This document shows positions 44,159 through 55,368 of a stretch of 64,000 nucleotides of DNA, one piece after another. Both the position numbers and the translations under genes were made by a program. The number at the start of each line of letters is the position of its first letter. The stretch's first letter is position 1. Source of the stretch: Erythrobacter neustonensis (GTDB lineage: Bacteria > Pseudomonadota > Alphaproteobacteria > Sphingomonadales > Sphingomonadaceae); the NCBI RefSeq assembly GCF_001663175.1, contig NZ_CP016033.1:1798001-1862000 (forward strand), given 5' to 3'. The notes beneath the pieces are model-generated. The model was given only the letters and a program-made list of their open reading frames with translations. It was not told the origin of the DNA and made no database searches.

Positions 44159-44905
44159 TCAGGCGCTGGCGCGGTGCGCGATCCGGGCCAGCGCCGCGAC
44201 ATCGCGCAGCGCGACCCCCGAACGGCCCTCGGTCGCGACCAGCCCGGCCTCGCGCAGTTCGGTGAGCTGGCGGCTGACGGTCTCGATCGTGAGGCCGAGG
44301 CTGTCGCCGATATCGCGGCGGCTCATCGGCAGCACGAACCGGCACGCGCCCGCGCGGCAATCGGCCAGCCGTTCGGCCATCGACACCAGGAAATCGGCGA
44401 CCCGTGCGGATGCGGACTTGTGCCCCATCTGCATCATCCGCGTGCGGCTGCGGTGCAGTGCCTGAAGCGACCGGGTCAGCACCGCGCGCAGCACCGCGGG
44501 ATCGGCCTGCGCGGTGTCGAGAAAGGCATCGGAGGGAAAGACCAGCAGGTTGCTGTTCTCCAGCGCCATCAGCCGGAAATCACCGCCGGATGCTGCGCTG
44601 CTCTGCCGCAGCACAGACACCAGATCGCCCGCGAAATGGAACGCCAGCACCTGCCCGCCGGGCGCGCCGCTGGGGTGACGCGCGACCAGCTTGGCAGCGC
44701 CGCTGGCGATCCAGACCAGCCTGTCGCGTTCGGGATCGGGCGCGAGTTCGGCGCCGCGGGCGAGCACCGCAGCCATGCCCAGCGTGCACAGCCGGGCAGC
44801 GGTATCGCCATCGCCGCAGCCTTGCGGCAAGGCGGCGCGGAACGCGGCGGTGGCACGCAGGCGCACGGCGCAGGGAGAAGGGCTGAGGCTTGCCATGATG
44901 CGCAT
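44159..44905 (-). CDS. Crp/Fnr-family regulator (FixK-like)
   Basis: A regulator of about 248 residues: cyclic-nucleotide-like domain (about 40-150), dimer helix, and a C-terminal winged helix with [23 protein letters not shown]. The E-xx-SR recognition residues are those that read TTGAT half-sites. The Fe-S cysteine pattern of FNR/FnrL is missing: N-terminal Cys are at 12, 30 and 40 without the CxxC pair, and no central Cys is seen. It is therefore probably FixK-like rather than a direct O2 sensor. Starts at GTG 44917 or ATG 44896 are alternatives. A perfect FNR box lies upstream, suggesting autoregulation. Confidence 0.85.
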   Translation of the reverse strand: MRIMASLSPSPCAVRLRATAAFRAALPQGCGDGDTAARLCTLGMAAVLARGAELAPDPERDRLVWIASGAAKLVARHPSGAPGGQVLAFHFAGDLVSVLRQSSAASGGDFRLMALENSNLLVFPSDAFLDTAQADPAVLRAVLTRSLQALHRSRTRMMQMGHKSASARVADFLVSMAERLADCRAGACRFVLPMSRRDIGDSLGLTIETVSRQLTELREAGLVATEGRSGVALRDVAALARIAHRASA

Positions 44906-44934
44906 GGCAATGCGCACAGCGAGCGCAAAGGTCT

Positions 44935-44948
44935 TTGATCCCGATCAA
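44935..44948. promoter_or_regulatory. Perfect FNR/FixK box between regulator and ompW
   Basis: TTGATCCCGATCAA is an exact TTGAT-N4-ATCAA palindrome in the divergent gap, 30 bp from the regulator start and about 100 bp from ompW. It could serve both. Confidence 0.88.
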
Positions 44949-45045
44949 TGAGGAAGGGGGGCGGGCGGGGCTATCGGCGCCCCCACAGGCAGCAACTTTC
45001 CTGGGCCGCATGGGCGCGGCCACTGCTGCCGACAAGGATGGGAAC

Positions 45046-45756
45046 ATGACAAGACTTGCAACGCCGCGCAGCATCGTTCTGGCCGGAACCGTTCTGGGAA
45101 CCGCGGCGCTGATGCTGGGGGCGGCCCCGGCAATGGCGCAAGGTGCGCTTGCGCGCGCCGGGCATATCCAGGCCAAGGTGCTGGGCACCTACGTCGCGCC
45201 CGACGGCAAGATCACCGACATCAACGTCAATCTGCCGGGGCTGCCGGCGACCACGCAGACCAAGGCCAACGACAATGTCACACCGACTGTCGCGGTCGAA
45301 TATTTCGTGACCGACAATGTCTCGATCGAAACCATCGCCGGGATCACCCAGCACGATGTCGATGCGACCGCGGGCCTGCCCGCCGGCGCGGAACTGGTCA
45401 GCAATGCCAAGCTGGTGCCTGCGACTGTCACGGCCAAGCTGCACTTCGATCTGGGCGGGGTGAAACCCTATGTCGGCGCGGGCCCGGCCTATTTCCTGTG
45501 GGTCGGCGACAAGCCGGGCGCCGCAGCGCTGCCGCTGGGCGTGACGCGCACCGATCTGTCGGACGAATTCGGGCTTGCGTTGCAGACCGGGGTCGACGTG
45601 CCGCTCAACGATACGGGGCTGGCCCTGTCGGTCGATGTGAAACGCTATTTCATCGACACCACCGCGCGCTGGTATGTCGGCAACACGCTGGCAATCGAGA
45701 CCGTGCACAAGCTTGACCCGTGGGTGATCAGCGCCGGGTTTGCCTTCCGGTTCTGA
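45046..45756 (+). CDS. ompW: OmpW-family outer-membrane protein
   Basis: A 236-residue eight-strand barrel protein. The signal peptide ends at APAMAQG (about residue 31). VAVEYFVTDNVSIETIAGITQHDV, VKPYVGAGPAYFLW and the final WVISAGFAFRF are OmpW features. OmpW proteins pass small hydrophobic molecules and are often induced under low oxygen, which fits the FNR box. GGATGGGAA precedes ATG 45046; earlier in-frame starts would overlap the FNR box. Confidence 0.9.
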   Translation: MTRLATPRSIVLAGTVLGTAALMLGAAPAMAQGALARAGHIQAKVLGTYVAPDGKITDINVNLPGLPATTQTKANDNVTPTVAVEYFVTDNVSIETIAGITQHDVDATAGLPAGAELVSNAKLVPATVTAKLHFDLGGVKPYVGAGPAYFLWVGDKPGAAALPLGVTRTDLSDEFGLALQTGVDVPLNDTGLALSVDVKRYFIDTTARWYVGNTLAIETVHKLDPWVISAGFAFRF

Positions 45757-45778
45757 CCGCGCCGCTTGCCAGGATAAT

Positions 45779-45821
45779 GCGAAAAGGCCCTGCCGGCGTC
45801 TGCCCGGCAGGGCCTTTTCGC
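45779..45821. terminator. Strong bidirectional terminator after ompW
   Basis: An 18-bp perfect stem (45779-45796 with 45804-45821) contains AAAAGGCCCTGCCGG and its complement around a 7-nt loop. The T4 inside the right arm, and A4 in the left, make it usable in both directions. Confidence 0.9.
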
Positions 45822-45850
45822 TGGCGTGTCGGCCGGTTTCGAGGCCCGTC

Positions 45851-45900
45851 TGACCCCATCCAGACCCCCTCCAGCCCCGTTTCGACCCCCTCCAGACCCT
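45851..45900 (+). repeat. Phased CAGACCC repeats left of parS3
   Basis: Five units, (C/T)(T/A)GACCC-like, start at 45851, 45862, 45873, 45883 and 45894 (spacing 11, 11, 10, 11 bp). The last begins 19 bp before parS3. Same strand and side as the arrays at parS1 and parS2. Confidence 0.8.
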
Positions 45901-45912
45901 GTCGGGGAGAGG

Positions 45913-45928
45913 TGTTTCACGTGAAACA
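45913..45928. other. parS: parS3, ParB-binding centromere site
   Basis: Third perfect TGTTTCACGTGAAACA, between ompW and the convergent porin gene. Confidence 0.95.
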
Positions 45929-45956
45929 TCCGCCTCCGCGCATGCCCAAGGCCGTT

Positions 45957-47396
45957 TCAGAAGCTGTACTGGGTCGACAATTGTACCCGCTGCAGATTGC
46001 CGCTCCGGCCATCTTCCAGCGTGCGGCTGGCATACATCACCTCGACCCCGACATTGAGCGGGGGGATGGGAGTCCAGATCAGGTTGGCAAAGGCGTTCCA
46101 GCTTTCATCGGTCACTTGCCGGGTGGTCAGCGCGACCGGGTTGTCGGCCTTGAACCACGACCCGGCAATGTTGGAGCGCAGCCTCGGCGTCCATACATGC
46201 CGGTAGGCGGCAAAGCCCGACCAGGTGAAGATCGGGTCGAGCGTCCCGTCGGGCCGGATCGCGGCATCGTTGACGATATTGAGCCCGATATAGCGACCCA
46301 ACCCGTCCCCGGCGGTGGCCATGAAGCGGAAATCGTCCTGCTCGCCCACCTTGAGCTTGCCCGACAGGCTGATGCCATAACCCCACGCCGCATCGTCCAC
46401 GCCCAAGAGATCGTCAGCCGAAACATGCAGTTGCCGCACGATCCCGGCCGCGGTGAAGCTGCCCCAGTCACCGCTCCAGTTGTAGCGTCCGATGATGTCG
46501 GGAACCTGATCGTCGCCCGGCGTCACCATCGACCCGTTCTGCGCGGTGACGACGGTTTCGGGTTGTTCTACAGCCACTTGCAGCCCGCCCTTGGTGTAGC
46601 GGACCAACGGCTGACGGTCGAACACCGTGCCCGGCGTCACCCCGATGAAGTCGAGCGAATCGGGCAGCGCGGCAACGTTTTGGAAGGTCGACCACCCCTG
46701 TCCGAAGGTCCAGTTGTCGTAATTGATCAAGGCATGCCGGATCCGCGGCGTGAAGCTGTTGGTCACCCGTTCGTTGCCGCCATCGGTGACGTTGAAATCG
46801 AGCTCGATCAGGCCCGACAGCTTGTGATCGGTGCCGACATCGGTCTCGGTCTTGAACAGGAACCGGGTCTGGCGGGCGGAGAAATCGGTGTCGAACCCGC
46901 TCGCCTGCCCGCCGACCGGGATCGAGGAGGGGAACAGGAAATCGCGCAAGATCGAATTGCCGCCCAGTTGCCCGCCACTGGTGCGCTGGCTGATCGCGTC
47001 GAGTTTGACATAGCCGCCATAGGTGACCCGCGTCTTGCCGACCTTGAAACCCTCGCCCGCAGGAATGGCGAATTCGATCAGCTTGTCGGACATTTCCGCC
47101 TGCCGTACCGCCAGCGACCGCGCGGTTTCTTCGGTCGCGGCGGTCTGCGCGCGGATCGCTTCCTGCTCGGCGCGGATGGCGCCGGTCTCGGTGCGGATCG
47201 CCGCGAGAGCGTTCGCCTGCTGCGCCTGTGCATTCGCATCGGCATCGAGCCGCGCGACAAGCCCTTCGACCAGTCGTTCGAGCCGGTCGAGCCGCGCGTC
47301 CACGCTCTGCTGTTCCGCCAGCGCCGGCGCCGAGGACAGAATGCTCGCTGCCAGCAGCACGCCGCGCAGGCTGCACACGATCCGCTTGTGACCCAT
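45957..47396 (-). CDS. DcaP-like trimeric outer-membrane porin
   Basis: A 479-residue porin. The signal peptide (ending APALAEQ) is followed by a coiled-coil segment (about 30-95, RLDRLERLVEGLVARLDA and repeated AIRTE/AIRAE heptads) and a 16-strand-type barrel with YGGYVKLDAI, TPRIRHALINYDNWTFGQGWSTFQ and a final QLSTQYSF. This is the DcaP architecture, in which the coiled coil trimerises the pore. DcaP porins favour negatively charged small molecules. Divergence from acs suggests uptake of organic acids. GGGAGGGG precedes ATG 47396. Confidence 0.87.
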   Translation of the reverse strand: MGHKRIVCSLRGVLLAASILSSAPALAEQQSVDARLDRLERLVEGLVARLDADANAQAQQANALAAIRTETGAIRAEQEAIRAQTAATEETARSLAVRQAEMSDKLIEFAIPAGEGFKVGKTRVTYGGYVKLDAISQRTSGGQLGGNSILRDFLFPSSIPVGGQASGFDTDFSARQTRFLFKTETDVGTDHKLSGLIELDFNVTDGGNERVTNSFTPRIRHALINYDNWTFGQGWSTFQNVAALPDSLDFIGVTPGTVFDRQPLVRYTKGGLQVAVEQPETVVTAQNGSMVTPGDDQVPDIIGRYNWSGDWGSFTAAGIVRQLHVSADDLLGVDDAAWGYGISLSGKLKVGEQDDFRFMATAGDGLGRYIGLNIVNDAAIRPDGTLDPIFTWSGFAAYRHVWTPRLRSNIAGSWFKADNPVALTTRQVTDESWNAFANLIWTPIPPLNVGVEVMYASRTLEDGRSGNLQRVQLSTQYSF

Positions 47397-47541
47397 CAAC
47401 CCCTCCCATTTCTTCTTATGCCGCCAAGACTGCGCCCGACCGGGCAAGGCGGACAGTTGGAGGATGGTCGTAAGACCTTTGTCTGAGGGCGCGGGACTGA
47501 TAGCCTGATGTAAAGACAGGCCGAGATTAGGGAGAGTCGAG

Positions 47542-49466
<1,925 letters not shown>

Positions 49467-49467
<1 letters not shown>

Positions 49468-50105
49468 TGCAGCCCCGTATCGTCATTGCCGACGATCATC
49501 CGCTGTTCCGCGGCGCGCTCGCCCATGCGGTCGCGCGGGTCTGGCCGGGTGCGGCGGTGTTCGAGGCGAGTTCGGCGGCCGAGGCGCGGGCCGCCTTGCA
49601 GGCGGGCGGGGCCGAATGCCTGCTGCTCGACCTGCACATGGCCGATTCCTCGGGCCTCAGCGTGCTGATGGACTTGCGGCAGGATTATCCTGCGCTGCCG
49701 ATCGTGATCGTCTCCGCCTCGGAAGAGCCGCGCGTTGCGGCAGCGGCGGCACAACTGGGCGCGGCGGGCTTCATCCCGAAATCGGCCAGTCTCGATGCGA
49801 TCCGCGAAGGTTTGGCGGCGGTGCAGGGCGGCGATGCCTGGTTTGCGGAAGGCCACGCAGGCGAGGACGACGATCTGGCCCGCATCGCCAGCCTTACCCC
49901 GGCCCAGCGGCGCATCCTTGCCGGGATCCGGCAGGGGCTGCTCAACAAGCAGATCGCCTATGAACTTTCGATCAGCGAGGCGACGGTCAAGGCGCACATC
50001 ACCGCGATCCTGCGCAAGCTGGGGGTGGGCAGCCGCACCCAGGCGGTGCTGGTCGCCGCCAAGCTCGATGTCGATCAGCCGGTGGCAGAGCCCGCCCAAG
50101 CCTGA
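49467..50105 (+). CDS. crbR: LuxR-type response regulator, CrbR-like
   Basis: A 212-residue NarL/LuxR-family regulator. The receiver domain has D9-D10 and phospho-acceptor D55 (LLLDLHMAD), plus K in FIPKSAS. The output helix-turn-helix (about 140-205) has LTPAQRRILAGIRQGLLNKQIAYELSISEATVKAHI. It is coupled to acs and convergent with an SSS-domain hybrid kinase, the arrangement of the CrbS/CrbR acetate-switch system of Vibrio and Pseudomonas, which activates acs. Its last 31 bp overlap the kinase 3' end. Confidence 0.88.
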
Positions 50106-53100
50106 TCGTTCGCGGCCGCGCGGCCTTCTGCCAGCGCGGTCGCGATGAGCGCCCGCAGCGCGGCCGGCGCGGCGGGTTTCAAGAGGCGATTGGCGAGCAT
50201 CCGGGCTGCCGCAGCCTCAGTTTCGTCCGAGGCTTCCGCTGTCAGCAGGATCGCCGGACAGCGCGCGCCCCATTCCTCGCACAGCGCGGCAAACACCGCA
50301 TCGCCGCGCTCCGGATCGTCGAGCCGGTAGTCCATGATCGCGATATCGGGGGGCGCGGGCATGGCCGTGCGCGCTTCGGCAAGGCTGGCAGCACCGGTGA
50401 CGGACAGGCCCCAGCGGGCCAGCAGCGCGGCGGTGGCAGCCAGCGCGGCGGGATCGTTGTCGACCACCAGCACGCGGGCATGACCGAGGCCCCCTGCGCG
50501 CTGTGCGGGAAGCGGCGCGGGGGCGACCACGCTTTCGCGGCGCAGCACCGGCAGGCAGAGCGCAAAGCGGCTGCCCCGGCCCGGTATCGAGGTGGTTTCA
50601 ACCTCGGCATCCAAGAGTGCCGCGGCACGCCTGACGATCGCCAGGCCCAGACCCAGCCCTTCGCGATCGGTCGAAGTCCCGCGTTCGAATTCGCCGAAGA
50701 TCCGTTCGATGTTCTCCGGCGCAATCCCGCGCCCCGTGTCGTGGATGCAGATCACCGCCTGCGCCCCGCGCCGCCGCACCCCGATCAGGATTCTCCCGGT
50801 GGCCGTATAGCGCACAGCGTTGGCGAGGAGATTGCGCAGCACCGCGGTCAGCAACGCGCGGTCGGCCATCACCCAGACGCTGGTGGGCACGCGGGTCAGG
50901 CGCAGCCCCTTGGCCCGTGCCTGCAGCGTGAAATCGCGTGCGACATCCGCGAACAATTGGTCGAGCGCGATCGGTTCGGGCGCGGGCACGATCGCGCCGC
51001 TGTCCAGCCGCGAGATTTCCAGCAGCACCCGGATCAGCCGGTCCGCGGCAACGATCGACCCGTCGAGGTCGGCTACCAACCGCTCCAGCGCCGGCTGGCC
51101 GCTGATTTCTTCGCCAAGGGCCGAGGCAAACAGGCGCGCGGCGTTCAGCGGCTGGATCAGATCGTGGCTGGCTGCGGCAAGGAAGCGGGTCTTGGACTGG
51201 GTCGCCTGCGCGAGCAGGGCGTTGGCTTCTGAGAGCTGGCGGGTGCGCTGCGCGACCTTTTCTTCCAGCGCCTGTTCGGCCAGCCGGTCAGCCGTGATGT
51301 CGGTATAGGACGTCGTGTAACCGCCGCCGGGAGTCGGCGCGCCGACGATGCGCAGCACGCGGCCATCATGCTGGATGCGTTCGATCCGGTGTTCGGTTCC
51401 CGCGCGCATATAGGCGAGGCGGCGTTCGACCTGTTCGGTGATCTCGGCGCCGGACAGCTGCCCGCGGGCAAGGTTGAACCGGATCAGATCGGCAATCGGG
51501 GTGCCGACGCTCACCAGGCGGTCGGGCAGATCGAACAATTGCTGATAGCGGCTATTCCACGCCACCAGTCGCATCTCCCCGTCGACCAGCGCCACCCCCT
51601 GATCGATGCTTTCGATCGCGGTCTGGAGGAGGTCGGCGGAAAAGCCGAGCCGGCGGCTGGTCTCGTCGAACATCGCGACGACCTCGGGCAGGGGGATCGG
51701 ATCGCCGCCGGCCCATGATCCCAGCAGCATCCGCGCCGAGGAGGTGCCAATGACGCCCGAAATCATGCGCTCGGCCAGTTCGAGGACGGCCGCTTCGGCA
51801 GGATCGGCATTACGCAGATCGAGCGAGGCGAGCGCCGCATCGGCGCGCTCGCGCCCGACGAACTGGGCCAGCAGCGCGCGCACATCGCCCACCCGCTTGG
51901 CAGTGCCGCGGCGCGGCATTGTGCCGGGGGGCTTGGTGCCGACAAAGGCGGCCGCCTGCGCCTGGTCGAGCAGCGACGGGCGCACGATCGCCGAGACCAG
52001 CCAGTACAGCGCGATATTGACCGCGAGACTGACGACCACGCCCGAAACCAGCGGATCGGGGTGGATGGCAAAGGGCGCTCTCGCTCCGGTGGCGGCGGGG
52101 ACGATCAGCAGCACGAGCCACAGCGCAAATCCGGTGGCAAGCCCTGCGAGCATCCCGGCGCGGTTGCCGTGCTGGCTGACCATGCCCAGCACCAGCCCGG
52201 GCGCGAACTGCGCGGCAGCGGCAAAGGCCAGCGTGCCGAGCCCTGCCAGATCGGTGATCCCGGCAAACCCGCGATAGAAGGCATAGGCCGCTCCCAGCAG
52301 CACCCCGATCACCACGCGCCGGATCAGCAGCAGCCGGCGCGCGATGCGGCTGCGGTCGCCGCCCCCCGCCAGCGCCCGGCGCAGCAGCAGCGGCGCGACC
52401 AGATCGTTGGTGATCATGATCGACAGCGCCACACAGGCGACCACGATCATCCCGGTCGCCGCCGAAAGCCCGCCGATGAAGACCAGAATGGCCAGCATCG
52501 GCGCGCCGCTGGCGATGGGCAGGGCCAGCACGATGGTATCGGGATCGCTGCCTGCCGGAAGCACCACCTGTCCTGCCAGCACGATCGGCACGATCACCAG
52601 CGCGGTCAGAGCGAGATAGGCGGGGAGCACCCAGCGCATCTCTGGCGAGGCGCGTTCGCCCGGGGCTTCGATGAAAGTCATGTGGAACTGGCGTGGCAGG
52701 CACAGGATCGCTGCGGCCGCGATCAGCGTGAGAACAGCGAACCGCGCGTCGAACTGGCCCGGGGCAAGCAGCGCGGTCGTCGCAGCGGGCAGCGGTGCCT
52801 TGCCCGACATGAGCCAGCCCAGCGCCAGCGCGCCCACCGCCAGCAGCGCGGCAAGTTTCACCACCGCTTCGGCCGCGATGGTCAGCACAAGCCCCGCATT
52901 GGCGCCCGGCCGGTCGGCACGGCGCGCGCCGAACAGGACCGCGAACAGCCCCATCAGCATCGCGACGATCAGCACCAGTTCGTCAGCGGCCACCTGCGCG
53001 CGCAGCGACGGGTCGAGCAGCAGCAATGTGGTGCCGACCGATTCCAGCTGGAGCGCCATGTAAGGCAGCGTGCCCGCGGTGGCGATCACCGTGACCAGTG

Positions 53101-53461
53101 CGGCAAGGCTCGCGCTCTTGCCGTAACGGGCGGACAGGAAATCGGCGATCGATGTCGAATGCTGCGCCTTGGCTTGCACCAGAATGCGGCGCACCAGGCC
53201 GAAACCCAGTGTGAACACGAGGATCGGCCCCAGATAGATCGCGAGGTAATCGAGCCCGGCATTGGCCGCCGTGCCCACGCCGCCGAAAAACGTCCAGCTT
53301 GAACAATAGACCGCAAGGCTTAGGCCGTAGATGGTGCCCGCCCGGCGCGCGAGCCAGCCTTCGGCCTGCCCGCCGCGCGCCACCTTGTCGCGCCATGCGG
53401 CCAGCCAGAACAATCCGCCCAGATAAAGCGATGCAGCAGCCAGCGCCGCGCCCAGCATCAT
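50075..53461 (-). CDS. crbS: Hybrid sensor kinase with sodium/solute-symporter domain, CrbS-like
   Basis: A 1128-residue membrane sensor. About 13 helices of a sodium:solute symporter-like (PutP/SSS) domain occupy residues 1-480 (GLSLAVYCSSWTFFGGVG). A linker and PAS domain (about 590-720, AIESIDQGVALVDGEMRLVAWN) follow. Next come the HisKA His in SHDLIQPLNAARLF (H766), the HATPase (HDTGRGIAPENIERIFGEFERG, GLGLGLAIVRR) and a C-terminal receiver domain (DIAIMDYRLDD, Asp about 1044). This is the CrbS/CbrA architecture. It probably senses acetate or transport flux and signals to the adjacent LuxR-type regulator. Confidence 0.9.
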   Translation of the reverse strand: MMLGAALAAASLYLGGLFWLAAWRDKVARGGQAEGWLARRAGTIYGLSLAVYCSSWTFFGGVGTAANAGLDYLAIYLGPILVFTLGFGLVRRILVQAKAQHSTSIADFLSARYGKSASLAALVTVIATAGTLPYMALQLESVGTTLLLLDPSLRAQVAADELVLIVAMLMGLFAVLFGARRADRPGANAGLVLTIAAEAVVKLAALLAVGALALGWLMSGKAPLPAATTALLAPGQFDARFAVLTLIAAAAILCLPRQFHMTFIEAPGERASPEMRWVLPAYLALTALVIVPIVLAGQVVLPAGSDPDTIVLALPIASGAPMLAILVFIGGLSAATGMIVVACVALSIMITNDLVAPLLLRRALAGGGDRSRIARRLLLIRRVVIGVLLGAAYAFYRGFAGITDLAGLGTLAFAAAAQFAPGLVLGMVSQHGNRAGMLAGLATGFALWLVLLIVPAATGARAPFAIHPDPLVSGVVVSLAVNIALYWLVSAIVRPSLLDQAQAAAFVGTKPPGTMPRRGTAKRVGDVRALLAQFVGRERADAALASLDLRNADPAEAAVLELAERMISGVIGTSSARMLLGSWAGGDPIPLPEVVAMFDETSRRLGFSADLLQTAIESIDQGVALVDGEMRLVAWNSRYQQLFDLPDRLVSVGTPIADLIRFNLARGQLSGAEITEQVERRLAYMRAGTEHRIERIQHDGRVLRIVGAPTPGGGYTTSYTDITADRLAEQALEEKVAQRTRQLSEANALLAQATQSKTRFLAAASHDLIQPLNAARLFASALGEEISGQPALERLVADLDGSIVAADRLIRVLLEISRLDSGAIVPAPEPIALDQLFADVARDFTLQARAKGLRLTRVPTSVWVMADRALLTAVLRNLLANAVRYTATGRILIGVRRRGAQAVICIHDTGRGIAPENIERIFGEFERGTSTDREGLGLGLAIVRRAAALLDAEVETTSIPGRGSRFALCLPVLRRESVVAPAPLPAQRAGGLGHARVLVVDNDPAALAATAALLARWGLSVTGAASLAEARTAMPAPPDIAIMDYRLDDPERGDAVFAALCEEWGARCPAILLTAEASDETEAAAARMLANRLLKPAAPAALRALIATALAEGRAAANDQAWAGSATG

Positions 53462-53513
53462 GATCCCGACCTCTCCCTCCTTCGCAAAGCTACTGCAAGC
53501 TCCTGCACAAGCA

Positions 53514-53546
53514 AAGGGGCGGCACCCTTTCCGGATACCGCCCCTT
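53514..53546 (-). terminator. Hairpin after the MHS transporter gene
   Basis: AAGGGGCGG (53514-53522) pairs with CCGCCCCTT (53538-53546). On the minus strand the stem is followed only by TTTG in part of the arm, so termination is probably moderate. Confidence 0.5.
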
Positions 53547-53570
53547 CCTTGCGACCCTTTGCGGGCACGG

Positions 53571-55241
53571 TTATTCGTCGATGTTGCGGCGGAACGTCTC
53601 GGGCAGGAACAACAGCCCCACCACCACAGTCAGCGCGCAGACGATGATCGGATACCACAGGCCATAGTAGATATCGCCGGTTGCTGCGACCATCGCGAAG
53701 GCGGTGGTGGGCAGGAACCCGCCGAACCAGCCGTTGCCGATGTGATAGGGCAGGCTCATCGCGGTATAGCGGATGCGGGTGGGGAACAGCTCCACCAGCA
53801 GCGCGGCGATCGGGCCGTAAACCATCGTCACCAGCAGCACGAGCCAGGTCAGCACGGCGATCACCAGCGGCATGTTGATCGCATCGGGATCGGCCTTGGC
53901 CGGGTATCCGGCTGCGGTGAGCGCAGCTTTCACCTCGTCCTGAAACGCCGTGATTGCCGCGTTGCGTTCCTCTCCCATTACTTTGGCCGGATCGGGCGCG
54001 GTGAAGGTCTGTGCGCCGATCCGGACCTGGGCGATGCTGCCTTCGGCCGCCTCCACTTTGGAGTAACTGACGGCGCCCTTGGCGAGGAAGGATTTGGCGA
54101 TATCGCAGCTTTTGGCGTCGAACTTGTTCTTGCCGATCGGATCGAACTGGACCGAGCAATCGGCATCGTTGACGATCACGGTCACCGGCGCCGTGGCCTG
54201 TGCCTGTGCCAGCGCCGGATTGGCGGCCTTGGTAAGCAGGTGGAAGGCGGGGAAATAAGTCACCGCCGCCAGCGCGCAGCCGGTGAGGATGATCTTCTTG
54301 CGCCCGATCTTGTCCGACAGCCAGCCGAAGAAGATGAAGAACGGCGTGCCGATGGCAAGCGCGGTGGCGATAAGGATATTGGTGGTCGCGCCATCGACCA
54401 TCAGGATCTTCTCAAGGAAGAACAGGGCGTAGAACTGGCCGGTGTACCACACCACCGCTTGCCCTGCGACCGCGCCAAGTAGTGCGATCAGCGCCCAGCG
54501 GCCGTTCTTCCAGTTGCCGAAAGCTTCGGAAATCGGCGCCTTCGAGTTGGTGCCTTCTTCCTTCATCTTCTGGAACACCGGGCTTTCCTGCAGCTGCATC
54601 CGGATCCACATCGACACGCCAAGAAGGATTGCCGAGATGAGGAACGGAAGGCGCCAGCCCCATTCCTTGAAGGCTTCCTCGCCGATCATCGTGCGGGTGC
54701 CGATCACTACCAGCAATGCTGCAAACAGGCCAAGAGTTGCGGTGGTCTGGATGAAGCTGGTGTAAAGCCCGCGCTTGTTGTTGGGGGCGTGTTCAGCGAC
54801 ATAAGTGGCAGCGCCGCCGTATTCGCCGCCCAGCGCGAGCCCCTGCACCAGACGCAGCACCAGCAGCAAGATCGGCGCGGCAACGCCGATGCTCGCATAG
54901 GAGGGCAGCACGCCGACCGTGAAGGTCGCCGCCCCCATCAGGCCCATCGTGACGAGGAAGGTGTATTTGCGCCCGACCAGATCGCCCAGCCGCCCGAACA
55001 CCAGCGCGCCGAAGGGGCGCACCGCAAAGCCTGCCGCAAAAGCGGCGAGGGCAAAGATGAACCCGGTGGTCTCGTTCACTCCGGAAAAGAACTGTGCCGA
55101 GATGATCGTGGCCAACAGGCCGTAGAGGTAGAAGTCGTACCACTCGAACACCGTGCCCAGCGACGAGGCCAGAATGACGCGTTTTTCCGTCGCGCTGGCC
55201 TCGTGATGCTTGGGCATGGCGCCATCATATGCCGTTGCCAT
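53571..55241 (-). CDS. MHS-family MFS transporter with periplasmic insert
   Basis: A 556-residue carrier of the metabolite:H+ symporter family (ProP/KgtP type). FEWYDFYLYGLLA (helix 1), RPFGALVFGRLGDLVGRKYTF and LALGGEYGGAATYVAEHAP are MHS signatures. Between helices 9 and 10 there is an insert of about 115 residues (about 341-456) with two cysteines (C362, C379) that should face the periplasm. Usual MHS proteins have about 430-500 residues. The substrate is probably a carboxylate; proximity to acs and its regulators hints at acetate or a related acid. GGGAGAGA precedes ATG 55241. Confidence 0.87.
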   Translation of the reverse strand: MATAYDGAMPKHHEASATEKRVILASSLGTVFEWYDFYLYGLLATIISAQFFSGVNETTGFIFALAAFAAGFAVRPFGALVFGRLGDLVGRKYTFLVTMGLMGAATFTVGVLPSYASIGVAAPILLLVLRLVQGLALGGEYGGAATYVAEHAPNNKRGLYTSFIQTTATLGLFAALLVVIGTRTMIGEEAFKEWGWRLPFLISAILLGVSMWIRMQLQESPVFQKMKEEGTNSKAPISEAFGNWKNGRWALIALLGAVAGQAVVWYTGQFYALFFLEKILMVDGATTNILIATALAIGTPFFIFFGWLSDKIGRKKIILTGCALAAVTYFPAFHLLTKAANPALAQAQATAPVTVIVNDADCSVQFDPIGKNKFDAKSCDIAKSFLAKGAVSYSKVEAAEGSIAQVRIGAQTFTAPDPAKVMGEERNAAITAFQDEVKAALTAAGYPAKADPDAINMPLVIAVLTWLVLLVTMVYGPIAALLVELFPTRIRYTAMSLPYHIGNGWFGGFLPTTAFAMVAATGDIYYGLWYPIIVCALTVVVGLLFLPETFRRNIDE

Positions 55242-55368
55242 TGTCTCTCTCCCGCTTGTGCGCTCGATCCCGTGACCGTCCCTTGAGGCGGTCTTCCCAT
55301 TCGAGGATTGCACAATCGCGCTTCAGGCAGCGCGGCGAAAGCTAGACAATGGTCGGACGGAGCGCGGA

